Source of the DNA: Lewinellaceae bacterium
GTDB taxonomy: Bacteria; Bacteroidota; Bacteroidia; Chitinophagales; Saprospiraceae
Length of the DNA stretch: 64,000 bases
Assembly (NCBI GenBank): GCA_020636105.1
Contig: JACJYL010000001.1
Location: 3,782,001 to 3,846,000 of the forward strand
Direction: 5' to 3'
The position numbers and the translations under genes were made by a program. Of the stretch, positions 17,604 to 25,999 are shown piece after piece; the first letter of the stretch is position 1; each line of letters starts with the position of its first letter. Under the pieces are notes generated by a model. The model had not been told where the DNA came from and searched no databases. It saw only the letters and a program-made list of their open reading frames with translations.

Positions 17604-18692
17604 TCATTCCAGCTGTAAGGGACCCCGGCCGACATTGTCTTTTATCCACATCCCGTTTTCGCAAAATGGGGCAAGTGATGATGTAATAAACTCTTGTACC
17701 TGGTTTTTTATTTCATGGGGGTATAAAAGATGCAAATTAGGGCCGGCATCCAGACTAAAATACAAAGGGAGTTTCGTCTCTTCCCTAAAGCGTTGAATTT
17801 TTTCAATTAATAAAAGGGTGTTTGGTTTAATTAGAATATAAGGCGGATTTGAACTCATCATCAGGGCGTGTAAAACGAGGGCTTCACTTTCTGCTATTTT
17901 ACCAAAGGCCTCTACATCTCCATTGCGTAAAATTTGCTGAAGATTGTGTAATCTGCTTCTCGCCTGGGCATATCGGTTTTCTGCATAAATATTTCCGTCC
18001 ATCAATCCATGTCCCGCCCGACTGGAAACGGATTTCTCTCCCTTGCTCACAATGAGTATGTCATCATGGTAGGTAGTGAAAACAGCATGGGGATCTTCAA
18101 TTGGAATGGCAAAAAGATCAGAGGATCCTTCCCATTCATTGGCCTGTCCCCAAAGCGCCAGATTTGGGTAAATGGAACGACAGGCACTTCCAGATCCCAG
18201 GCGTGAAACGAAAGAAGCTTTTTGTCTGAAAGCGACATCATCTTCGAGTGTTCCGAAGAATTGATGTTCCAGGCTACAAAGGCATAATGCCAAGGCACTC
18301 ATACCTGATGCCGAGGAAGCAATGCCGGCGGAATGAGGAAAAGAATTGGAGGATTGGATATCGAATTGTAATTGACGCAAAAAAGGAAAAATGTCGGTGA
18401 TACTTTGAAAAAAAGCTGTCGTCTTTTTTTTGAATGTTTCATTTGAACTGCCGTCAAAAATAAAATTGACTTCTATTTCATTGGAGGCATTTTCTTTTGG
18501 TCGGTAAGAGAGCGTTGTTTCCGAATAGGCATTTTCCAGGGTAAAACTAATGGAAGGATTTTTAGGAAGTTGTATTCCGTGTTTTCCCCAATATTTGATG
18601 ATGGCAATATTGGAAGGACTCCTCCAGGTGATTTTGCCTTCTTTGACTTTTGCCGATTCTATGATGAGTTGTGAATTATTATAAGTAAGCAT
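17604..18692 (-). CDS. mvaD: diphosphomevalonate decarboxylase
   Basis: GHMP-type enzyme that makes isopentenyl diphosphate from mevalonate diphosphate. The 362-residue protein shows ITWRSPSNIAIIKYWGKHG near the N-terminus and the ATP/phosphate loop FPHSAGIASSASGMSALALCL. It then has GSGSACRSIY and the DAGPNLHLLYP C-terminal motif. This implies a mevalonate route to isoprenoids, as found in several Bacteroidota; other pathway genes are not in the window, though GGGP synthase at 40.2 kb also uses prenyl diphosphates. The ATG at 18692 is preferred to a TTG at 18710. Confidence 0.93.
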   Translation of the reverse strand: MLTYNNSQLIIESAKVKEGKITWRSPSNIAIIKYWGKHGIQLPKNPSISFTLENAYSETTLSYRPKENASNEIEVNFIFDGSSNETFKKKTTAFFQSITDIFPFLRQLQFDIQSSNSFPHSAGIASSASGMSALALCLCSLEHQFFGTLEDDVAFRQKASFVSRLGSGSACRSIYPNLALWGQANEWEGSSDLFAIPIEDPHAVFTTYHDDILIVSKGEKSVSSRAGHGLMDGNIYAENRYAQARSRLHNLQQILRNGDVEAFGKIAESEALVLHALMMSSNPPYILIKPNTLLLIEKIQRFREETKLPLYFSLDAGPNLHLLYPHEIKNQVQEFITSSLAPFCENGMWIKDNVGRGPLQLE

Positions 18693-18707
18693 GGTTATAA
18701 ATTTTAA

Positions 18708-18715
18708 CAAAGATA
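18708..18715 (-). promoter_or_regulatory. -7 element of mvaD
   Basis: TATCTTTG on the minus strand, a perfect TAnnTTTG box, 16 bases before the ATG at 18692, so the leader would be only about 10 bases. Confidence 0.5.
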
Positions 18716-19473
18716 CTTTTTTACAAAATCAAGAAGAGGGAAAAAATGTATACGAAATATATATAAGTAATAATAATATAATTATTATTTAATGTATTAT
18801 GGGAAATTTTACCGTAAAAAACAGAAGTCAAAAATCATTATTTTTCTCGTGTTCACACAGAATACCATTCTTAGGGGTGATAAAGGCTATGAAATATGGA
18901 AAATACTGAGAAAAATAGATTTTTTTCATTTTTAGTAAAGTTTACATTTTTGATTGTTTTTTGTAGAAATCACTAATTTGAAAATAAAAGAGGAAATTAA
19001 AATTTTCAAAAAGATCATTTTTTTGAAAATACGGCTTTTTGAAAATAAAAATAAAAATAGAAAAAGGTAATTTTATACTTACGGTCTCTTTTACAAATCT
19101 GTTATTTGGACTGGAAATGATAAGAAGGCTTCTTTATTTTTTGATTGTTCCTTATTTTTCATGACTCTAAAAAGAATGTCTGAATGAGGCCACACTTTTA
19201 TTCATAAATGATGTTACAGGTTAATTATGGTTTAACAAATATTTTTTTATTTTTTATTAGGTCCCCCCAAAAAAAATTGTTCCATCTGCGTAACAAAAAA
19301 GTATTGGTTTATGACATTTAAACTATATAAATAAACTTTCGGAACACCAGTTGATCATACTATTTTTTTAAAAAACAGATGGCTGTGCACAACAATCAGC
19401 TCTAGTTTTAAGGACAGGAAAGGTTTCTATAAAAAGAAAGAATGAGCAAATTATGTTCAATTCATTCTTTAGT
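18716..19473. other. AT-rich non-coding region next to parS
   Basis: About 760 bp of strongly AT-rich sequence with many A and T runs and no credible ORF. A DnaA-like word TGTGCACAA lies at 19384-19392. A poly-C/poly-A stretch lies near 19262-19278. I see no RNA gene with certainty. Its place between the putative oriC and two parS-like sites suggests an origin-proximal non-coding region. Confidence 0.4.
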
Positions 19474-19505
19474 TACCCGAATGTTCCACGTGGAACATTC
19501 GGGTA
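19474..19505. other. parS-like site 1 within a 32-bp perfect palindrome
   Basis: The core TGTTCCACGTGGAACA at 19482-19497 fits the parS consensus TGTTNCACGTGNAACA used by chromosomal ParB. The palindrome extends perfectly by 8 bases on each side (TACCCGAA...). It is intergenic, about 4 kb from DnaA cluster 2. parA/parB are not in the window. Confidence 0.8.
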
Positions 19506-19569
19506 TAAATCAGATCTTGGTGAATTATTTAGATATTTCAAAAAAGAAAGTAGGGGAAAAGGGGAGGGT

Positions 19570-20892
19570 TTAGAATTTATCCAGGAGGAATTTCTTGAAC
19601 GAATCAAAGTCAACAGACATTTGAAAGGCCTCTTTTTTTAAGGAAGTCAAACTGTTTATTCGTTCCGGAACTTCAATTTCATGCCCTAAAATATCTTCCA
19701 TGTCGTCTTTGAATTTAGAAGGGTGGGCTGTTTCGAGAATGATTCCCGTGGTATTTTTATGCTCCTTTTGATATTCTTTTAGGGCTAAGTATCCAACTGC
19801 TCCATGTGGATCCAGAATGTAACCATAAGAATCTTCCACTTCTTTGACGGCCTTTCTTGTTGCGGAATCATCAAAAGCATAACCAGTAATGGCTTCTTTC
19901 ATAATGTTCCACGTGGAACATTCATCACCATTTACCGCTTTAAAAAGGTCAAGCATACGGGCGAAATTGGATGGATTGCCCACATCCATTGCATTGGAAA
20001 TGGTTCTGATGGAAGGTCTGGGTTCAAATTTTCCGTTGTCCAGGTAGGCAGGTACAACATCATTGACGTTAGTGGCGGCGATAAAATGATGTACAGGTAA
20101 TCCCATTTTTTGAGCCAAAAGCCCTGCGGTGAGATTGCCAAAGTTACCGCTTGGGATGCAGAAGACGACGTCCTTTCCATAACCTTTGACTTGTTTCCAG
20201 GCTTCGAAATAATAAAAAGACTGGGGAATAAGCCGTGAAATATTGATGGAATTGGCCGAGCTAAGTTGAAGATTGCTGTTCAATTCGTGGTCTAAAAACG
20301 CTTGTTTTACCAGCGCCTGGCAGTCATCAAAAGTGCCGTCGATCTCTAATGCGGTAATGTTTTTACCCAGGGTGGTCAATTGTTTTTCCTGAAGCATACT
20401 GACTTTTCCGGAAGGGTAGAGGATGACCACCTGGATGCCGGGAGTATCGTAAAATCCTGCAGCCACAGCGCCGCCTGTGTCACCAGAGGTAGCAACAAGG
20501 ATGATCAAATCCTGATGCTCATCCTTGTAAAAATAGCTCATAAGCCTTGCCATGAAGCGGGCACCGAAGTCTTTAAAAGCTAAAGAAGGTCCATGGAATA
20601 ACTCCAGTATATGTTTCTGTTCATCCAGTTTAACTACCGGGGCGGGGAAATTGATCGCTTCCTCCACCATTTTTTTGACCGTTTCATCAGGAATGCTTCC
20701 CTGGAAAAGAGCTTTGCATACTTCATAACCAATCGCTTCAAAGCTATAATCGTCAATATTTTTAAAGAAAGATTCAGGTAATTTGGGAAGGATGGAAGGC
20801 ATAAATAACCCCTTATCTTCAGGTAAACCTTTTAAAACAGCTTCCTTTAAAGTCACTATATTGGATGGGTTATTGGTTGAATACAATTGCAT
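19570..20892 (-). CDS. thrC: threonine synthase
   Basis: Converts O-phosphohomoserine to threonine. The 440-residue PLP enzyme starts MQLYSTNNPSNIVTLKEAVLKGLPEDKGLFMP, typical of the class. The PLP lysine is in LFHGPSLAFKDFGARF, and the PLP-phosphate loop in VATSGDTGGAVAAGF. It also has CIPSGNFGNLTAGLLAQKMG. It is the last gene of a thrA-thrB-thrC run on the minus strand. Its coding sequence contains a parS-like palindrome read as CSTWN (near residues 325-330). Confidence 0.96.
   Translation of the reverse strand: MQLYSTNNPSNIVTLKEAVLKGLPEDKGLFMPSILPKLPESFFKNIDDYSFEAIGYEVCKALFQGSIPDETVKKMVEEAINFPAPVVKLDEQKHILELFHGPSLAFKDFGARFMARLMSYFYKDEHQDLIILVATSGDTGGAVAAGFYDTPGIQVVILYPSGKVSMLQEKQLTTLGKNITALEIDGTFDDCQALVKQAFLDHELNSNLQLSSANSINISRLIPQSFYYFEAWKQVKGYGKDVVFCIPSGNFGNLTAGLLAQKMGLPVHHFIAATNVNDVVPAYLDNGKFEPRPSIRTISNAMDVGNPSNFARMLDLFKAVNGDECSTWNIMKEAITGYAFDDSATRKAVKEVEDSYGYILDPHGAVGYLALKEYQKEHKNTTGIILETAHPSKFKDDMEDILGHEIEVPERINSLTSLKKEAFQMSVDFDSFKKFLLDKF
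19903..19922. other. parS-like site 2 inside thrC
   Basis: TGTTCCACGTGGAACA (19905-19920), identical in core to site 1, flanked by AA/TT to make a 20-bp palindrome. It lies in the coding part of thrC. Intragenic parS sites are common in other bacteria. Confidence 0.75.
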
Positions 20893-20949
20893 CGGTGATA
20901 TGTTTTTACAAAAAATGGAGTTCTTTTCTTTATATGTTTTAACCAGTTT

Positions 20950-21882
20950 TTAATACTTTATAGCCCCTTCCTGGTTGATCTTTGAGACATAAAGGGTGTG
21001 CCCGATTTTAGCATTTCTGAAGATTTCCTTCATCACTTCTCCTACATTTTCAGCATCCAGGCTGTTTGCCGAAAGGGCAAAAATAGACGGGCCTGCTCCT
21101 GAAATGCTGCATCCCAAAGCACCGGCTTTCATTGCCGCTTCCTGGACTTCGTAAAAATGAGGAATCAATTTTGCCCGCTGAGGTTCTACCAATACATCTT
21201 TTAAAGACCTTCTTATGAGTTCCAGGTCGGCATTATACAGGCCAATGATCAGGCCACCAAGATTACCTCCCTGGCGAATAGCCTCCTTAAAAGGTACTTT
21301 ATCGGAGAGCATGGTGCGGGCGTCTTTGGTGAGAATATTCACTTCGGGGTAAATAACACTGGCATATAAACCGGCCAAAGAAGGAAGTCTGTGTACATCA
21401 AATGTGGCGTTGTCGCGAATAAAAATAATGCCCCCGATTAAAGAGGGAGCAACATTATCAACATGGATTGAACCACTCGCGAGTTCTTCACCAAGGGCCG
21501 CAAAAGGAAGTAGTTCTCTTTTTGAAAGTGGTCGTTTTAGCAGTTCGTTCACCGCCATAACACCGGCTACCGCACTGGCGGCACTTGATCCCAAACCACT
21601 TCCAAAAGGCATTTTTTTATGGATCTCTAATTCTATGCCGCGATTTTGTTCTCCCAGGTGTTCCAATAATTTTAGAGCAGCCAGGCCGGCAGTATTTCTT
21701 TCCACCTCATAAGGCAGTTTTCCATCAGCTCCGGTTATCTTCGTAATACGTAATCCTGGCTTATCGGAAAGTCGGGCAATGATCTCATCTCCCGGTTTTT
21801 CCAGGGCAAATCCCAATGTATCAAATCCGCAAGCCACATTAGCTACAGAAGCGGGCGCAAAAACCTTAATTCCAGTACTCAT
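20950..21882 (-). CDS. thrB: homoserine kinase
   Basis: GHMP-family kinase, 310 residues, phosphorylating homoserine for ThrC. Motifs: IKVFAPASVANVACGFDTLGFALE at the N-terminus, the ATP loop KKMPFGSGLGSSAASAVAGVMAVNELL, and the C-terminal GCSISGAGPSIFAL. It lies 57 bases upstream of thrC and 38 bases downstream of thrA in the direction of transcription, so the three genes form an operon. Confidence 0.95.
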   Translation of the reverse strand: MSTGIKVFAPASVANVACGFDTLGFALEKPGDEIIARLSDKPGLRITKITGADGKLPYEVERNTAGLAALKLLEHLGEQNRGIELEIHKKMPFGSGLGSSAASAVAGVMAVNELLKRPLSKRELLPFAALGEELASGSIHVDNVAPSLIGGIIFIRDNATFDVHRLPSLAGLYASVIYPEVNILTKDARTMLSDKVPFKEAIRQGGNLGGLIIGLYNADLELIRRSLKDVLVEPQRAKLIPHFYEVQEAAMKAGALGCSISGAGPSIFALSANSLDAENVGEVMKEIFRNAKIGHTLYVSKINQEGAIKY

Positions 21883-21920
21883 TTATCTTAAGTTATTGGT
21901 CATCAATTTTTCTAATAAAA

Positions 21921-24377
21921 TCAGGTGATGAAATTTCCAATTTTGATCACCTCGGCAAAAACCCCTGCTGCGGTTACTTCCGCCCCGGCCCCTGGTCCGC
22001 GTACTACCAACGGTCTTTCCTTGTAACGTTCCGAGGTAAAAACGATCATATTGTCGCTTCCATCCAAAGTGTAAAACGGATGGGTTTGATCTACTTCCTC
22101 TAACCCTATGGTCGCTTTACCGTTTTCGAGTTTAGCCACCATTCTCAATACACAGTTTTTATCCGATGCCTTTTTTAGCATTTGATCGAAATAATCATCC
22201 GCTTTTTTTAGCTCGACAAAAAAGTCATCCACTGATTTTGCCTTACTACATGCTTCGGGCAGTATGTTTTTTATGACGACATCTTCTGCTTCAATATTCA
22301 ATCCTGTTTCCCTGGCGAGAATGATCAGTTTTCTTCTGACGTCAATGCCGTTGATATCAATTCTCGGATCGGGTTCAGTAAATCCTTTTTCTTTGGCAAG
22401 CGTGACCAATTCACTGAATTTCGTTCCTGCTTTGAAATTGTTAAAAATAAACGAAAGTGAACCCGATAACACCCCTTCAATTTTTAGAATAGAATCTCCG
22501 CTGATCATCAGGTCGTTCAAGGTTGAGATGATCGGAAGTCCGGCTCCGACGTTGGTTTCATACATAAACTGAACCCCACGTTTTGCCGCTATATTTTTTA
22601 GTCGACGGTATTGAAGATAGGAAGAGGAGGTGGCAATTTTGTTTGGGGTGGAAATAGAAATGCTCGAATCCAATATAGACTCGTAATGCCCAGCGATCAT
22701 TTCATTAGCCGTATTATCCACAAAGATGGTATTGGATAAATTATTGTCCTTCATTTGTTGGATGAAGGCGGGTATATTACTGTGCTGTGCTGAATTTTGT
22801 AAGTCTTCCTGCCATGTATTTAAATTAATGCCATTTTCATTAAATATCATCTTTTTGCTATTAGAAAGGCCGACGACTTTAATTTCAATGGATTGTTGTG
22901 ATTTCAGGTGGTCAGCATGTGCTTTGATCTGTTTCAATAACGTACTTCCGATCAAGCCCACCCCGATGAGGTATAAATGAAGTTCCTTGGTATCGGAAAG
23001 AAAGAAAGCTTCATGCAGGGAGTTTAGGGCTTTAGCCTCGTCGGGCCGATCAATGACAACGGATATGTTTAATTCAGAAGATCCCTGTGCAATGGCGGTA
23101 ATGTTGATCCCGTTTTTACCAAGTGCCTGAAAAAGTCTTCCTGCGATCCCCGGGGAGTATCTCATATTTTCCCCAATGATGGCGATGACAGAAAGGTTGT
23201 CTTCCACTTTTACCGGATCGATCATTCCGGCTTTCATTTCGTATTCAAACGTTTTTTCTATATGTCGTTTTGCTTTTTTTGCCAAAGAAGGCTGGATGGC
23301 AAAACTGATGGAATGCTCTGAAGATCCCTGGGTGATAAGAATGATATTGATATCGGCCTGGGCAAGACATCCGAAAAGCCGGCCTGCAATACCCGGTACC
23401 CCAAACAAACCACTACCTTGTAAGGTGAGCAGGTCCAGGTCAGTAATAGAGGAGATTCCTTTTACGGGAAGGTCTGTTTTGTCACCTTTGTCCGTAATTA
23501 AGGTGCCTGGGTTATACGGTTCGAAGGTATTTTTAATTTGCAGCGGAATGTTTTTATTCAATGCAGGTTGGAGCGTTGGCGGGTAAATGACCTTGGCGCC
23601 AAAGTGTGACATTTCCATAGCTTCGGCATAAGTCATGGAAGGAATGGTAAAAGCCCTTTTTACTTTTCGCGGATCTGCGGTAAGTACGCCATTGACATCA
23701 GTCCATATTTCCAATAGGGCAGCATTCAGTCCGGCAGCCAGTAAGGAGGCTGTATAGTCAGATCCCCCACGACCAAGGGTGGTAGTAAGATTGCCTTTAG
23801 AAGAGGCGATGAAGCCTGTAACTACCTGTACCTCGGGGTGTGAATTAAAATACTCCTTTATATTCTTAAAGGAGAGTTCCATGTCGACATTTGCCGCGCC
23901 AAAGTGTTTGTCTGTTTTAATTATTTTACGGGCATCGAGGAACGAAGAGGGAATCCCCGCCTGCTGTAAGGCTGCCTGGATGATAAAACAGGAATTGCGT
24001 TCCCCAAAGCTCAAGACATAATCCATGGTCCTGGCCGAAGCTTCCCTTACGAGGAATACACCATGAAGCAGGTTTTTTAATACTTCATGATTTTTCTCCA
24101 GTTTTGGCCTTGACATTTTGGCGTTTTCTTCATTCAAAAGGTCATCAATAGTATCGAGGTGTCTTTTGCTGAATGCTCCAAAAAGTTCAAGATACCTTTC
24201 ATCCCCTTTTGATGCCAGGCGACTCATTTCGATTAGTGAATCTGTTACTCCTCCGAAAGCTGAAAATACGACTGCAAATTTTTCTCCTTGCGTATAATAA
24301 TCTTTCAAGATGTCAAGTATCATCCGAATGCGCTCTGGTTTGGCAACGGATGATCCTCCGAATTTTAATACCTTCAT
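21921..24377 (-). CDS. thrA: bifunctional aspartate kinase / homoserine dehydrogenase
   Basis: An 818-residue fusion carrying out steps 1 and 3 of threonine synthesis. Residues 1-300 are the aspartokinase (MKVLKFGGSSV, TTLGRGGSDYTASLLAAGL). Two ACT-type regulatory repeats lie around residues 310-460 (GLFGVPGIAGRLFGCLAQADINI; YSPGIAGRLFQALGKNGINI), the likely threonine site. Residues ~470-818 are homoserine dehydrogenase (LYLIGVGLIGSTLLKQI NAD loop; YETNVGAGLPIISTLNDL; GVLSGSLSFIFN). Order A-B-C matches enterobacterial thrABC. No leader peptide with Thr/Ile codons was found upstream. Confidence 0.96.
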   Translation of the reverse strand: MKVLKFGGSSVAKPERIRMILDILKDYYTQGEKFAVVFSAFGGVTDSLIEMSRLASKGDERYLELFGAFSKRHLDTIDDLLNEENAKMSRPKLEKNHEVLKNLLHGVFLVREASARTMDYVLSFGERNSCFIIQAALQQAGIPSSFLDARKIIKTDKHFGAANVDMELSFKNIKEYFNSHPEVQVVTGFIASSKGNLTTTLGRGGSDYTASLLAAGLNAALLEIWTDVNGVLTADPRKVKRAFTIPSMTYAEAMEMSHFGAKVIYPPTLQPALNKNIPLQIKNTFEPYNPGTLITDKGDKTDLPVKGISSITDLDLLTLQGSGLFGVPGIAGRLFGCLAQADINIILITQGSSEHSISFAIQPSLAKKAKRHIEKTFEYEMKAGMIDPVKVEDNLSVIAIIGENMRYSPGIAGRLFQALGKNGINITAIAQGSSELNISVVIDRPDEAKALNSLHEAFFLSDTKELHLYLIGVGLIGSTLLKQIKAHADHLKSQQSIEIKVVGLSNSKKMIFNENGINLNTWQEDLQNSAQHSNIPAFIQQMKDNNLSNTIFVDNTANEMIAGHYESILDSSISISTPNKIATSSSYLQYRRLKNIAAKRGVQFMYETNVGAGLPIISTLNDLMISGDSILKIEGVLSGSLSFIFNNFKAGTKFSELVTLAKEKGFTEPDPRIDINGIDVRRKLIILARETGLNIEAEDVVIKNILPEACSKAKSVDDFFVELKKADDYFDQMLKKASDKNCVLRMVAKLENGKATIGLEEVDQTHPFYTLDGSDNMIVFTSERYKERPLVVRGPGAGAEVTAAGVFAEVIKIGNFIT

Positions 24378-24412
24378 GATGTGAATTTTTATGACCGGTC
24401 AGGACTGAAGTG

Positions 24413-24420
24413 CAAAAGTA
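24413..24420 (-). promoter_or_regulatory. -7 element of the thr operon
   Basis: TACTTTTG on the minus strand, a perfect TAnnTTTG, 36 bases ahead of the thrA ATG. The leader is too short for a classical attenuator. Confidence 0.5.
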
Positions 24421-24509
24421 TATTTTTTTTTGGAGTAATGCTATATAGGGCGAGGACCTACAAGGTGATTGAGATCAAAAATTGTGTGGAGTTACGAGAT
24501 TCAGGAATT

Positions 24510-24986
24510 TTATTTATGATGTTTCAGTAGGAGAAGAGCTTCATCTTCTTTTTCTTTCATAATCTTTTGCTCTTCTTCAGTTTTATCACCATAACCACAA
24601 AGGTGCAGCACTCCGTGAATGATGACCCGATGGAGTTCGTTATTGAAAGAAGTGTTGAAAATTTTAGCATTATCTTCGACCCTTTCAACGCTGATGAAAA
24701 TGTCGCTATGGACGACAGGAGGGTCGCAATAAGGAAAAGTAATGATATCAGTGAGGGTGTCGTGGTTGAGATATTCCACATTCATTTTATGCAGGTATTC
24801 GTCATTGCACAAAATGAAATTGAGTTGACGAAGGGAATTATTTTCTTTAGAAATAATTTTTTTTATCCAGTCGGAAATAGCGGCCTGGTTGCCGAGGTTG
24901 AAATCGGTTTCTTCTGAGAAAAATTGGATGGTATCACCCCCTTCTTCTAAAATATCATCAAATTCTGGAAAAAAATCTTCAGTCAT
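24510..24986 (-). CDS. ybeY: endoribonuclease YbeY (rRNA maturation factor)
   Basis: A 158-residue metal-dependent RNase for 16S rRNA 3'-end maturation and quality control. The zinc motif H-x3-H-x5-H appears as IIHGVLHLCGYGDKTEEEQKIM near residue 125, where the third ligand position reads Asp, a variant common in Bacteroidota. The strand LNHDTLTDIITFPY upstream is also conserved. Start codon overlaps the stop of the upstream kinase gene by one base (TAATG), so the two are translationally coupled. Confidence 0.92.
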   Translation of the reverse strand: MTEDFFPEFDDILEEGGDTIQFFSEETDFNLGNQAAISDWIKKIISKENNSLRQLNFILCNDEYLHKMNVEYLNHDTLTDIITFPYCDPPVVHSDIFISVERVEDNAKIFNTSFNNELHRVIIHGVLHLCGYGDKTEEEQKIMKEKEDEALLLLKHHK

Positions 24987-25396
24987 TAGCGAATTTTGAA
25001 TTGCATTTCTACTGTTCGACCTTCATTGAGATATTGTATTTTATCGGAAAGTTCACGCATAATGAGCACTCCGCGGCCGCCACACTCCTCAATGTTTTCC
25101 ATACATCGTGGATCACTTACCTGTGAAGGATCGAAGCCTCTGCCCTGATCGGAAACACTGATGGCAAGTTTGTCTTTTAACCTGCGTAACTGAATTTGAA
25201 CTTTCTTGGATTCGTCTTTAGAGTTGCCATGAATTATGGCGTTATTGACGGCTTCGGTAAGGCTTATTAAAATGTTGCCGTATTGATTTGGACTTAATTT
25301 GTATTCTTCGACGAGTTTTTGGACAAAGCCATCAATCATTGAAATATTTCTAGGGTTTGACCTCAATTCAATGTTCAACAATCCCGATCTCATCAT
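24986..25396 (-). CDS. RsbW-like anti-sigma / HATPase serine kinase
   Basis: A 136-residue stand-alone HATPase_c domain of the RsbW/SpoIIAB class. The N box is ISLTEAVNNAIIHGNSKD, the G1 box VSDQGRGFDPSQ, and the G2 box GGRGVLIMRELSD. Such proteins bind a sigma factor or phosphorylate an anti-anti-sigma protein; here no STAS partner or sigma factor is next to it. It shares a transcript with ybeY (TAATG overlap). A near-consensus promoter element (CCAAAGTATA read leftward) lies near 25440. The partner is unknown. Confidence 0.82.
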   Translation of the reverse strand: MMRSGLLNIELRSNPRNISMIDGFVQKLVEEYKLSPNQYGNILISLTEAVNNAIIHGNSKDESKKVQIQLRRLKDKLAISVSDQGRGFDPSQVSDPRCMENIEECGGRGVLIMRELSDKIQYLNEGRTVEMQFKIR

Positions 25397-25717
25397 GTGT
25401 TTAGAAGTTTTTGTTTGTAATTCTAAAGCAATCTATGTGCCAAAGTATATAACACACTAAGGGTCAAATATGTTCATGAAGAAAATGTGTAGGATTATGA
25501 CGCCCGGAACAAAAATTCCAAAACGCGATTACAAATGTAAGGGTTTTTAAGGATAAACGCAAGGGGATTTCTTCGGTGGGTGGTGTTTAACCAGGCTTTT
25601 TGTTAAAAAAACACTAAGGTATCAGGGTAGCGGCTAAAAAAACATGAGTCATCCCTAATTTTCAAAAACTGTCTGAAATAGAAATTTTTTGATTATTTGA
25701 AGTATTTTTTAAATGTA

Positions 25718-25800
25718 AAACCTGCCTGCTGACGCAGGAAGGCAGGTGTAATACAAGGAATTTAAAACCTGCCTGCAGACGCAGGAAGGCAGGTGTAAAA
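25718..25800. repeat. two tandem REP-like palindromes
   Basis: Copy 1 (25718-25752) and copy 2 (25764-25800) differ at one base in the loop. Each pairs CCTGCC with GGCAGG and has an inner CTGC/GCAG pairing. The same CCTGCC/GGCAGG words occur at 8.3-8.7 kb and in the terminator at 16930. The rest of the 600-bp gap 25397-25999 shows no gene. Confidence 0.7.
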
Positions 25801-25914
25801 GTGAGTGGGCAAAAGGTTTGGGTTTTGGAAAAAAGTCATTTTTTGTCGCAAAACACCTAACCCACGACCCAAACACTTCTAAATTTTGCGGTTTATTTCT
25901 TTTGTAAAAGAAAA

Positions 25915-25950
25915 ATCCCGAATTTAATCTGATTAGATGAAATTCGGGAT
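25915..25950 (-). terminator. terminator of the DUF4175 gene
   Basis: Perfect 11-bp stem ATCCCGAATTT/AAATTCGGGAT with a 14-base loop, followed on the minus strand by a T-rich tail, 50 bases beyond the gene's stop codon. Confidence 0.75.
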
Positions 25951-25999
25951 GAACTCATGTTGTGATGTGATGGAATTTTAAAATCTTTGCTGACTCGGA

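Noticed and set aside
24378..24509. Threonine attenuator or riboswitch before thrA
   Set aside because: The leader predicted from the -7 box is about 30 bases, has no Thr/Ile-rich peptide and no terminator-antiterminator pair.
24986..25396. RsbW-like gene plus ybeY as a complete partner-switch system
   Set aside because: No STAS-domain antagonist, phosphatase or sigma factor gene is adjacent, so only a single component is seen.
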